Shown here one piece after another: positions 1 through 4,748 of a stretch of DNA of 10,762 bases. Made by a program: the position numbers and the translations under genes. Numbering within the stretch: the stretch's first letter is position 1; each line of letters begins with the position of its first letter. Under the pieces are notes generated by a model. It had not been told where the DNA came from. It saw only the letters and a list, made by a program, of their open reading frames with translations, and made no database searches. Location: the NCBI GenBank assembly GCA_023458835.1, contig JAEWWY010000331.1:1-10762 (forward strand). Direction: 5' to 3'. This stretch comes from Bacillota bacterium. GTDB lineage: Bacteria; Bacillota; Clostridia; Christensenellales; Aristaeellaceae.

Positions 1-396
1 GAGCAGTGCTTCTGGCAGGGGGTCAAAAAGGCCGTGGGGGGCAACCGTCTGGGGGATATCGGCCATGCTGTGCAGGCCTGGGCGGAAGCTCATGGGTATT
101 CGGTCATCCGCGACCTGACGGGTCACGGCATCGGCCGGGCCATGCATGAGGAGCCCAGCGTATTCAACTTTGGCGAGGCCGGCCATGGCATCCGCTTGCG
201 CCGTGGCATGACGCTGGCCATAGAACCCATGATCGCCGCCGGCGGATGGCCGGTGGAGGAATCGGAAAACGGCTGGACCTTCTCCACAAAGGATAAAAGC
301 CTTGCCGCGCACTACGAGCATACCATCGCCATCACCGATGGATTGCCGGAAATCTTGACCCTTCCCGGGTTTACCTGGAAGGAGGAGGACGCGTGA
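1..396 (+). CDS. map: Methionine aminopeptidase type I, C-terminal part (5' end outside window)
   Basis: This cytosolic metalloenzyme removes the initiator methionine from nascent proteins. The reading frame is open from base 1, so the gene begins upstream; 131 residues are visible, roughly the C-terminal half of a ~250-residue enzyme. Family hallmarks are in place (numbering from base 1): TGHGIGRAMHEEP with metal-ligand His42 and the second active-site His49, the IEPM motif with metal-ligand Glu75, and YEHT with metal-ligand Glu106. The two aspartate ligands of the family would lie before the window. The GTG at base 34 is internal and not a start. map in the spc operon, after secY and adk, is the usual Bacillota arrangement. 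Its stop codon (394-396) overlaps the GTG start of the next gene, implying translational coupling. Nothing in the visible part looks damaged. Confidence 0.95.
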   Translation, partial: EQCFWQGVKKAVGGNRLGDIGHAVQAWAEAHGYSVIRDLTGHGIGRAMHEEPSVFNFGEAGHGIRLRRGMTLAIEPMIAAGGWPVEESENGWTFSTKDKSLAAHYEHTIAITDGLPEILTLPGFTWKEEDA

Positions 397-710
397 AGCC
401 CATTCCCTTTGAAGTTGGGCGCGTGGTTCAGTCCACGCAGGGGCGTGACCGCGGCCGGTTGTTCATCGTAACGTCTGTGGTGGATGGTGATTTTGTATTG
501 ATGGCGGACGGGGAGCTGCGCAAGGCAGACCATCCCAAACGCAAAAAGATCAAACACCTGCACGCCAAGCCTGTATTCTTTCCGGAGCTTGCCGCAAGAC
601 TTAGCGCAAACATTGCCGTTACCGACAGCGAACTGAAAACGGTTCTGGCAAAAGCAGCGGCGCAGGAACTGCCAATATGCAAGGAGGGTTGCGGACTTGT
701 CCAAGAATGA
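393..710 (+). CDS. KOW domain-containing RNA-binding protein (L14e-like), spc operon
   Basis: A 105-residue protein of the small KOW family that many Clostridia carry between map and infA. The KOW motif is at about residues 7-45: EVGRVVQSTQGRDRGRLFIV, then a short beta stretch ending in LMADGELRKADHPKRKKIKHL, whose basic run suits RNA contact. The C-terminal half (about 60-95) looks helical and has no motif I recognise. The start is a GTG at 393, inside the map stop region, with GGAGGAGG at 381-388 just upstream. The last 14 bases overlap infA. The family resembles eukaryotic and archaeal L14e in the KOW fold. Its operon position suggests a ribosome-linked role, but its exact function is not established to my knowledge. 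Identification as the family is firm; function is inference. Confidence 0.88.
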   Translation: MKPIPFEVGRVVQSTQGRDRGRLFIVTSVVDGDFVLMADGELRKADHPKRKKIKHLHAKPVFFPELAARLSANIAVTDSELKTVLAKAAAQELPICKEGCGLVQE

Positions 711-918
711 TGTCATTGAAATGGAAGGCCACGTGATTGAGGCGCTTCCCAACGCCATGTTCCAGGTGGAGCTGCCCAATGGCCATCGCATCATGGCCCA
801 TATCTCGGGCAAAATGCGCATGAATTTTATCCGCATCTATCCTGGGGACAAGGTTACCATTGAGCTTTCTCCCTACGACCTCACCAGAGGCCGCATCACC
901 TGGCGCAGCAAGGGCTGA
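697..918 (+). CDS. infA: Translation initiation factor IF-1
   Basis: IF-1 binds the ribosomal A site on the 30S subunit and works with IF-2 and IF-3 in initiation. The 73-residue product is a complete S1/OB-fold protein: VIEMEGHVIEALPNAMFQVE, NGHRIMAHISGKMRMNFIRI, then GDKVTIELSPYDLTRGRITW, all matching the family end to end. The start is a TTG at 697. This is chosen because it gives the normal family length and N-terminus (MSKNDVIEMEG), and because AAGGAGG at 681-687 sits 9 bases before it; the ATG at 721 would remove the first eight residues. The gene overlaps the end of the KOW gene by 14 bases, so its translation is probably coupled. A rare start codon on a highly conserved factor may tune its level, which is inference. 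Confidence 0.97.
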   Translation: MSKNDVIEMEGHVIEALPNAMFQVELPNGHRIMAHISGKMRMNFIRIYPGDKVTIELSPYDLTRGRITWRSKG

Positions 919-972
919 GCCTGATCAATACACTAGTTCCCGCCCGCCGGGCGGATGCGAGGAGGATTCCCC

Positions 973-1086
973 ATGAAAGTCAGGCCTTCCGTCAAACCCA
1001 TTTGCGAAAATTGCAAGATCATCAGGCGCAAAGGCCGCGTGATGGTTATTTGTGAAAATCCCAAGCATAAGCAAAAGCAAGGCTGA
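973..1086 (+). CDS. rpmJ: 50S ribosomal protein L36, zinc-binding form
   Basis: A complete 37-residue L36: MKVRPSVKPICENCKIIRRK followed by GRVMVICENPKHKQKQG. The zinc ligands Cys11, Cys14, Cys27 and His32 are all present, so this is the zinc-dependent (C+) form. L36 helps shape 23S rRNA near the base of the L7/L12 stalk. The start ATG has GAGGAGG at 959-965, 7 bases upstream. A 6-bp hairpin (CCGCCC 940-945 with GGGCGG 949-954) lies just before that ribosome binding site, in the 54-base gap after infA. L36 closes the spc operon in E. coli. Here its stop codon is followed almost immediately by a repeat element instead of rpsM, which is the odd point of this locus. Confidence 0.97.
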   Translation: MKVRPSVKPICENCKIIRRKGRVMVICENPKHKQKQG

Positions 1087-1087
1087 G

Positions 1088-1149
1088 CCAGGGGCTTTGC
1101 CCCCGGCACCCCCACGCAAGGGATACAACCCCTTGAGAATCCCCATTTT
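1088..1149 (-). repeat. Three-hairpin repeat element, left copy
   Basis: This starts two bases after the rpmJ stop codon. It contains three consecutive small hairpins: CCAGGGG/CCCCCGG around a CTTTG loop (1088-1106), CAAGGG/CCCTTG (1117-1135), and CCCC/GGGG around ATTTT (1141-1153, just past the aligned edge). Its sequence aligns with the reverse complement of 1348-1406 at about 48 of 62 columns, counted by hand. The differences inside stems mostly keep pairing or allow G·U on one strand. No coding potential is evident. It looks like a dispersed extragenic repeat; copy number in the genome cannot be judged from here. The strand given is arbitrary, opposite to the right copy. Confidence 0.7.
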
Positions 1150-1198
1150 GGGGCGGGGGAGCAGAGATGGGCTGTAAAAGGCTGCCAGTCCCGCCTAT

Positions 1199-1308
1199 GT
1201 CATCCTGAGCGAAGCGAAGGATCTTTCGATGCTTTAGCCATTCAAGATTCTTCGTCGCTTCTTCCATCTGGCTCAATCGGCGCTCGGCTGCGGAGCCTCA
1301 GAATGACA
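1199..1308. repeat. Palindromic intergenic element with inverted ends (TGTCATCCTGAG type)
   Basis: The left end TGTCATCCTGAG (1199-1210) is matched 11 of 12 by the reverse complement of the right end CTCAGAATGACA (1297-1308). Inside that, GCGAAGCGAAGGATCTT (1209-1225) pairs with AAGATTCTTCGTCGCTT (1244-1260) allowing small mismatches. About 35 extra bases (1262-1296), which hold their own GGCTC/GAGCC stem, sit in the right arm. I recall closely similar sequences of the type TCATTCTGAGCGAAGCGAAG being scattered between genes in many unrelated bacteria, but I could not check this. No open reading frame is supported. The structure is that of a small non-autonomous or palindromic element lying between two inverted copies of another repeat. 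Confidence 0.7.
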
Positions 1309-1322
1309 GCGGCCGGTGCTTA

Positions 1323-1349
1323 TTGACAAGTTGATCATCCCTATATAAA
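1323..1349 (+). promoter_or_regulatory. Possible sigma-A-type promoter for rpsM (weak)
   Basis: TTGACA at 1323-1328 is a perfect -35 match. TATAAA at 1344-1349 could serve as the -10, but the spacer is only 15 bases, shorter than the preferred 16-18. If used, transcription would start near 1356 and the rpsM message would carry a ~250-base leader full of hairpins. The position fits a separate alpha-operon promoter, made useful by the repeat island that separates rpmJ and rpsM. This is only a sequence match; a chance match is quite possible. Confidence 0.3.
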
Positions 1350-1406
1350 AACAGGGATTCCAAAGGGATATATCCCTTTGGTGGGGTCCAGGGGTGAAAC
1401 CCCTGG
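1348..1406 (+). repeat. Three-hairpin repeat element, right copy (inverted)
   Basis: This is the inverted partner of 1088-1149. It includes a perfect 22-base palindrome at 1360-1381 (half-site CCAAAGGGATA) and a perfect 7-bp stem CCAGGGG/CCCCTGG around TGAAA (1388-1406). Compared with the left copy the pairing is better preserved here. The two copies face each other across about 200 bases, so single-stranded DNA or a read-through transcript could form one long imperfect stem enclosing the central element. Confidence 0.7.
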
Positions 1407-1447
1407 GGGCCCCTTTGGTGGAGTCCAGGGGCAGAGCCCCAGGAGAA
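1374..1447 (+). repeat. 37-bp tandem duplication with CCAGGGG hairpins
   Basis: Two adjacent units of 37 bases begin CCCTTTGGTGG at 1374 and again at 1411. Each carries a GTCCAGGGG…CCCC hairpin. The second hairpin (1425-1443) has an A opposite A where the first pairs, so it is weaker. The first unit overlaps the end of the right three-hairpin element, so the second unit looks like a partial duplication of that element. Only two units exist and there are no spacers, so this is not a CRISPR array. Confidence 0.65.
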
Positions 1448-1473
1448 AGAGGGTTGGAGCTCGTGGGCGGCTG

Positions 1474-1576
1474 CATAGGGGGCGACCCCTGTGATCCACG
1501 GCTTTTACCGATAGATCGCATCCAGACTGTCCGGGCACTTTTATGCCCGGCAAAGAAGGCCGGCCGCTTTTGCGGC
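1474..1576 (+). other. Hairpin cluster in the rpsM leader
   Basis: Three stem-loops precede rpsM: CATAGGGG/CCCCTGTG with a GCGA (GNRA) tetraloop at 1474-1493, with one G·U pair; CCGGGCA/TGCCCGG with a 6-base loop at 1531-1550; and GCCGC/GCGGC with a TTTT loop at 1563-1576. None is followed by a T-run, so they are not intrinsic terminators on this strand. They could be structured leader RNA for the alpha operon, mRNA stabilisers, or relics of repeat elements. Ribosomal-protein leaders that bind S4 or S13 are known in other bacteria, but I see no match to a named leader here. Confidence 0.35.
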
Positions 1577-1611
1577 GGAGCCGAACCAACATTTGGAGGT
1601 GTGTTTCACAC

Positions 1612-1992
1612 ATGGCACGCATTCAGGGCGTTGACCTGCCCAGAGAAAAGCGCGTGGAGATCGGGCTGACCTACATCTTCGGCATCGGTTTGTCCACCTC
1701 CCAGCAGATTCTCAAAGAGACCGGCATCAGTCCCGACACCCGCGTCAAGGATCTCTCCGAACAGGAAGTGTCCAAGCTGCGCGAATATATCGAGCATCAC
1801 GTGAAGACGGAAGGCGATCTCCGGCGCGAAGTGTCTTTGAACATCAAGCGTCTGGTGGAGATCGGCTGCTACCGTGGCGTCCGCCACCGCCGCAGCCTGC
1901 CCGTCCGCGGCCAGAACACCAAGCAGAACGCCCGTACCCGCAAGGGCCCCAAGAGGACTGTGGGCGGCAAGAAGAAGGCTGCGACCAAGTAA
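1612..1992 (+). CDS. rpsM: 30S ribosomal protein S13
   Basis: A complete 126-residue S13, a protein of the 30S head that contacts the 50S subunit and P-site tRNA. Family landmarks run in order: MARIQGVDLPREKRVEIGLT at the N-terminus, the helix-hairpin-helix-like GIGLSTSQQIL near residues 24-34, CYRGVRHRRSLPVRGQNTKQ at about 86-105, and the basic tail NARTRKGPKRTVGGKKKAATK. The frame is open upstream to an ATG at 1543, but 1612 is chosen because it gives the universal MARI start and has GGAGGT at 1595-1600, 11 bases before it. This is the first gene of the alpha block; it is preceded by the repeat island and followed by rpsK after 57 bases. Confidence 0.97.
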   Translation: MARIQGVDLPREKRVEIGLTYIFGIGLSTSQQILKETGISPDTRVKDLSEQEVSKLREYIEHHVKTEGDLRREVSLNIKRLVEIGCYRGVRHRRSLPVRGQNTKQNARTRKGPKRTVGGKKKAATK

Positions 1993-2049
1993 TGCCTGTT
2001 CGAGCGCTACTCATAACAACTGCCCTTTGGGGCACGGAGGGATGAATCC

Positions 2050-2451
2050 ATGGCACCTAGACAAAAGGTAAAGAAGGTTACGCGCAAACGCCGTGAGCGC
2101 AAACTGGTGGAGCGCGGCGCCGCCCATATCCGCTCCTCCTTTAACAACACCATCGTCACCATCACCGACACCAACGGAAACGCCCTTTCCTGGGCTTCTT
2201 CCGGGGGCCTCGGTTTCCGCGGCAGCAAAAAGTCCACGCCCTTTGCCGCCCAGACGGCCGCTGAGACGGCTGCCAAGGCTGCGATGGAGTTTGGTCTGAA
2301 GACTGTGGAAGTCTACGTCAAGGGCCCCGGGTCCGGGCGTGAGGCCGCCATCCGTTCCCTTCAGGCCGCCGGCCTGGAAGTGAGCATGATCAAGGACGTG
2401 ACGCCCATTCCCCACAACGGCTGCCGTCCGCCCAAACGCAGAAGGGTATAA
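2050..2451 (+). CDS. rpsK: 30S ribosomal protein S11
   Basis: A complete 133-residue S11, part of the 30S platform near the mRNA exit and E site. Recognisable segments are GAAHIRSSFNNTIVTITD (about 23-40), the glycine-rich WASSGGLGFRGSKKSTPFAA (48-67), YVKGPGSGREAAIRSLQAAG (88-107) and the conserved tail TPIPHNGCRPPKRRRV. The ribosome binding site GGAGGG lies at 2037-2042, with a small hairpin (TGCCC/GGGCA, 2021-2034) directly before it that could affect ribosome access. It is followed by rpsD after 17 bases. No unusual features are seen in the protein. Confidence 0.97.
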   Translation: MAPRQKVKKVTRKRRERKLVERGAAHIRSSFNNTIVTITDTNGNALSWASSGGLGFRGSKKSTPFAAQTAAETAAKAAMEFGLKTVEVYVKGPGSGREAAIRSLQAAGLEVSMIKDVTPIPHNGCRPPKRRRV

Positions 2452-2468
2452 GGAGGAGGTAAGGACCT

Positions 2469-3065
2469 ATGGCGAGAAATATGCAACCCATAGCAAAGCG
2501 CTGCAGGGCACTTGATATCTCCCCTGCCGCGATGGGTTATTCCAACAAGAAGTCCACCAGGAACCCCGGCAAAGACAAGCGCCGCAAGGTCAGCGAATAT
2601 GCGACGCAGTTAAAAGAAAAGCAAAAGGTGCGCTTCGTGTACGGCGTGCTGGAGCGTCAGGTCCGCAACTATTATGAAAAGGCCGTGAACATGAAGGGCG
2701 TTACCGGTGAAAACCTGCTCCAGCTTCTGGAGCGCCGCCTGGACAACGTGGTGTTCCGCCTTGGCATGGGCAACACCCGCCGCCATGCCCGCCAGCTTGT
2801 GACCCATGGCCATCTTTTGGTCAATGGCAAGCGTGTGGACATCCCCTCCTACCTGGTGAGTGTGAACGATGTGATCACCATCAAGGAACGGAGCAGGGCT
2901 TCCGAACACTTCAAGGCCCTGCGGGAAGGCAGTCAGACCATCGTTCCCAAGTGGCTTTCCCTTAACGCCGCCGAGCTTACCGGCACTGTCATCGCCCTCC
3001 CCACCCGCGAGGATATCGACCTGCCGCTGCAGGAGAACATGATCGTCGAGTTCTATTCTCGTTAA
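2469..3065 (+). CDS. rpsD: 30S ribosomal protein S4, zinc-free (C-) form
   Basis: A complete 198-residue S4, a primary 16S rRNA binding and assembly protein. The N-terminal region (1-45) has only one cysteine (Cys12), so the four-cysteine zinc site of the C+ type is absent and this is the C- form. The S4 RNA-binding domain is at about 90-150 (LERRLDNVVFRLGMGNTRRH, then HGHLLVNGKRVDIPSYLVSV), and the C-terminus ends in the usual QENMIVEFYSR. GGAGGAGG at 2452-2459 precedes the ATG. S4 represses its own operon in several bacteria. Its position inside the alpha operon, unlike B. subtilis where rpsD stands alone, leaves room for regulation of rpsM–rplQ, but no specific S4 site is demonstrated here. 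Confidence 0.97.
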   Translation: MARNMQPIAKRCRALDISPAAMGYSNKKSTRNPGKDKRRKVSEYATQLKEKQKVRFVYGVLERQVRNYYEKAVNMKGVTGENLLQLLERRLDNVVFRLGMGNTRRHARQLVTHGHLLVNGKRVDIPSYLVSVNDVITIKERSRASEHFKALREGSQTIVPKWLSLNAAELTGTVIALPTREDIDLPLQENMIVEFYSR

Positions 3066-3114
3066 GCTCAGTAGAGATTACCTCGACCGACGGTTCCATC
3101 AAGGAGGGTATACA

Positions 3115-4062
3115 ATGATTGAAAAATTCGAACCGGCGCGCATCGAATGCCTGGAAATGGCTGACAGCAACCGCTACGGCAAGTTTGTTGTAGAGCCCTT
3201 GGAGCGTGGCTTTGGCCAAACGCTGGGCAATGCGCTCCGCCGTGTGCTCCTTTCCTCCCTGCCCGGCGTTGCGGTCTCTTCCGTGCACATCGACGGTGTG
3301 CAGCATGAGTTCTCCACCGTGCCCGGCGTGAAAGAGGACGTTACGGAGCTGATTTTGAACTTCAAGGAGCTGGTGGCCAAGCTGTACAGCGACCAGCCCA
3401 AGCAGATCTTTATCGACATGCATGGCCCCTGCGAGGTGACCGCTGCTGATATCCGGGTGGATGATGAAGTAGAGATTATCAACCCCGATCTGCACATCGC
3501 CACCCTCAACGATGGCGCGCATCTGCAGATACAGATCATGCTGGACAAGGGCCGCGGCTATGTTGCTGCCGACAAGAACAAGGTGAACAACATGCCTATC
3601 GGCGTCATCCCCGTGGATTCCATATTCACCCCCATCAAAAAGGTGAATTACACCGTGGAGGATACCCGCGTAGGCCAGATCACCGACTATGACCGGCTGA
3701 CACTGGAAGTTTGGACCAATGGCAGCGTGATGCCGGATGAGGCCATCAGCATGGCTGCCAAGATTTTGAGCGAGCACCTTTCCCTGTTTGTGGGCCTTAC
3801 GGACCATGTGATGCCGGTAAACTTCAACATGCCCGAGGACGACAAGAAGGAAAAAGTGCTGGAGATGACCATTGAAGAGCTGGATCTGTCCGTCCGCGCC
3901 TACAACTGCTTAAAGCGCGCCGGCATCAACAGCGTGGCCGAACTGGTGCAGCGCAACCTGGAGGACATGATGAAGGTGCGCAACCTGGGCAGAAAGAGCC
4001 TGGAAGAAGTGGAACAGAAGCTGGCGGCCCTTGGCCTGGGTCTGCGGCCCAGCGAAGATTGA
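3115..4062 (+). CDS. rpoA: DNA-directed RNA polymerase alpha subunit
   Basis: A complete 315-residue alpha subunit, which dimerises to nucleate assembly of core RNA polymerase. The N-terminal domain (about 1-230) carries the signature GNALRRVLLSSLPGVAVSSV at 38-57 and the inserted domain around 55-175. A short acidic and lysine-rich linker (240-250) leads to the C-terminal domain, DLSVRAYNCLKRAGINSVAE, at 257-276, with NLGRKSLEEVEQKL at 290-303. Arg261 and Asn264 match the E. coli UP-element-contacting Arg265 and Asn268 by alignment, so promoter DNA contact is expected to be retained. AAGGAGGG lies 7 bases before the start. Order and spacing are normal for the alpha operon. Confidence 0.98.
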   Translation: MIEKFEPARIECLEMADSNRYGKFVVEPLERGFGQTLGNALRRVLLSSLPGVAVSSVHIDGVQHEFSTVPGVKEDVTELILNFKELVAKLYSDQPKQIFIDMHGPCEVTAADIRVDDEVEIINPDLHIATLNDGAHLQIQIMLDKGRGYVAADKNKVNNMPIGVIPVDSIFTPIKKVNYTVEDTRVGQITDYDRLTLEVWTNGSVMPDEAISMAAKILSEHLSLFVGLTDHVMPVNFNMPEDDKKEKVLEMTIEELDLSVRAYNCLKRAGINSVAELVQRNLEDMMKVRNLGRKSLEEVEQKLAALGLGLRPSED

Positions 4063-4093
4063 TTATGTCCATTCCGTAAAGGAGGAAACAAAC

Positions 4094-4603
4094 ATGGCAC
4101 AACGTAAACTGGGCCGCACCGCCGATCAGCGCAAGGCGCTGCTCCGCAACCAGGTGCCCAACCTCATCTGGAACGGCCGCATCGAAACGACTTTGGCCAG
4201 GGCCAAGGAAGTGCGCAGCGCTGCCGAGCGGCTCATCACCCTGGCCATCCGCGAATGTGAGAACAATGTGGAAGCCACCAAGGAATTCCACAACGAAAAG
4301 GGCCAGATGGTCAGCATTACCGTGCAGAACGATGCCCCCTCCAAGCTGCATGCCCGCCGTTTGATCATGGCGTACCTGTATGATTTGAAGGAGCAGAAGA
4401 AGGCCGATGAAAGCAAGGCCGACTTTAAAGAGCGCACGAAGGACAACAAGCATCCCGTAGTGGAAAAGCTCTTCCGTGACATCGGTCCCAAGTTCAAGGC
4501 CCGCAATGCGGAAAAAGGCTGCGCCGGCGGCTATACCCGCATCTACCGCCTTGGGCCCCGCCGCGGCGATGCAGCCGAGATGGTGATTCTGGAGATCCTG
4601 TAA
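4094..4603 (+). CDS. rplQ: 50S ribosomal protein L17, extended form
   Basis: L17 sits near the polypeptide exit region of the 50S subunit. The start is the ATG at 4094, with AAAGGAGG at 4079-4086, giving MAQRKLGRTADQRKALLRNQ; an in-frame ATG at 4031 lies inside rpoA and is not used. The product has 169 residues, against about 112-127 in B. subtilis and E. coli. The extra length lies in the middle: about 30 residues (roughly 53-84, ECENNVEATKEFHNEKGQ…) inserted before the LHARRL motif, and about 15-20 more (roughly 98-118) before the HPVVEKLF segment. The conserved ends, including GGYTRIYRLGPRRGDAAEMV, are intact. I recall longer L17 forms in some Clostridia. Last gene of the operon, followed by a strong terminator. 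Confidence 0.96.
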   Translation: MAQRKLGRTADQRKALLRNQVPNLIWNGRIETTLARAKEVRSAAERLITLAIRECENNVEATKEFHNEKGQMVSITVQNDAPSKLHARRLIMAYLYDLKEQKKADESKADFKERTKDNKHPVVEKLFRDIGPKFKARNAEKGCAGGYTRIYRLGPRRGDAAEMVILEIL

Positions 4604-4611
4604 AAGGACTG

Positions 4612-4641
4612 AAAAAATGACGCGGATGCGTCATTTTTTTT
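4612..4641 (+). terminator. Rho-independent terminator of the ribosomal operon
   Basis: A perfect 12-bp stem, AAAAAATGACGC (4612-4623) with GCGTCATTTTTT (4628-4639), closes a GGAT tetraloop and runs straight into a T-tract. It begins 8 bases after the rplQ stop codon. The A-run on the left arm gives the reverse strand a U-tract too, so it may act in both directions and shield the operon from the convergent minus-strand genes. Confidence 0.92.
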
Positions 4642-4660
4642 CCATTAGTATTACATCCCG

Positions 4661-4684
4661 TGATACCGGCTTGATCTGGTATCA
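4661..4684. other. Hairpin between two convergent terminators
   Basis: TGATACC (4661-4667) pairs perfectly with GGTATCA (4678-4684) around a 10-base loop. There is no T-run on either side, so it is unlikely to terminate on its own. It lies between the two terminators and could simply block 3' exonuclease digestion of read-through RNA, or be a chance palindrome. Confidence 0.45.
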
Positions 4685-4693
4685 GCCGATATG

Positions 4694-4740
4694 AAAAAGC
4701 GCCCGGCAAATGCGTACACCGCATCAGCCGGACGCTTTTT
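4694..4740 (-). terminator. Rho-independent terminator of the minus-strand c-di-GMP genes
   Basis: AAAAAGCGCCCGGC (4694-4707) pairs with GCCGGACGCTTTTT (4727-4740) with one mismatch on the plus strand. On the minus strand that position becomes a G·U pair, so the minus-strand RNA has a continuous 14-bp stem ending in a U-run. An inner ATGCG/CGCAT stem extends it. It lies 8 bases past the stop codon of the downstream GGDEF/HD-GYP gene. Confidence 0.88.
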
Positions 4741-4748
4741 CCCGTTGC

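Larger units (their letters stand above)
1087..1611. other. 525-bp non-coding repeat island between rpmJ and rpsM
   Basis: In most Bacillota rpmJ and rpsM are separated by only a few tens of bases; here the gap is 525 bases. Reading both strands I find no convincing gene in it: the open frames lack family resemblance and sensible ribosome binding sites. Instead it holds, in order, a three-hairpin element (1088-1149), unassigned sequence (1150-1198), a different element with inverted ends (1199-1308), a possible promoter (1323-1349), an inverted diverged copy of the first element (1348-1406), a 37-bp tandem duplication (1374-1447), and three further hairpins leading to the rpsM ribosome binding site at 1595-1600. 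The individual parts are listed separately. The island is extragenic and interrupts no coding sequence. Confidence 0.85.

Noticed and set aside
1374..1447. Repeats considered as a CRISPR array
   Set aside because: Only two imperfect units exist, directly abutting with no spacers, and no cas genes are present.
1543..1611. Upstream in-frame start extending S13 by 23 residues
   Set aside because: The extension is encoded by hairpin sequence, does not resemble S13, and the ATG at 1612 has the better-placed ribosome binding site and the conserved MARI start.
1394..1669. Open frames inside and beside the repeat island on both strands
   Set aside because: They run through hairpin repeats, have no suitable ribosome binding sites, and the one on the plus strand overlaps the rpsM start in another frame.
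2469..2600. S4 N-terminus considered degenerate because the zinc cysteines are missing
   Set aside because: Zinc-free S4 forms are a known normal variant, and the rest of the protein is fully conserved.
2989..3807. 272-residue minus-strand open frame across rpoA
   Set aside because: It is antisense to rpoA, whose identity is certain, and the translation shows only composition bias with no family features.
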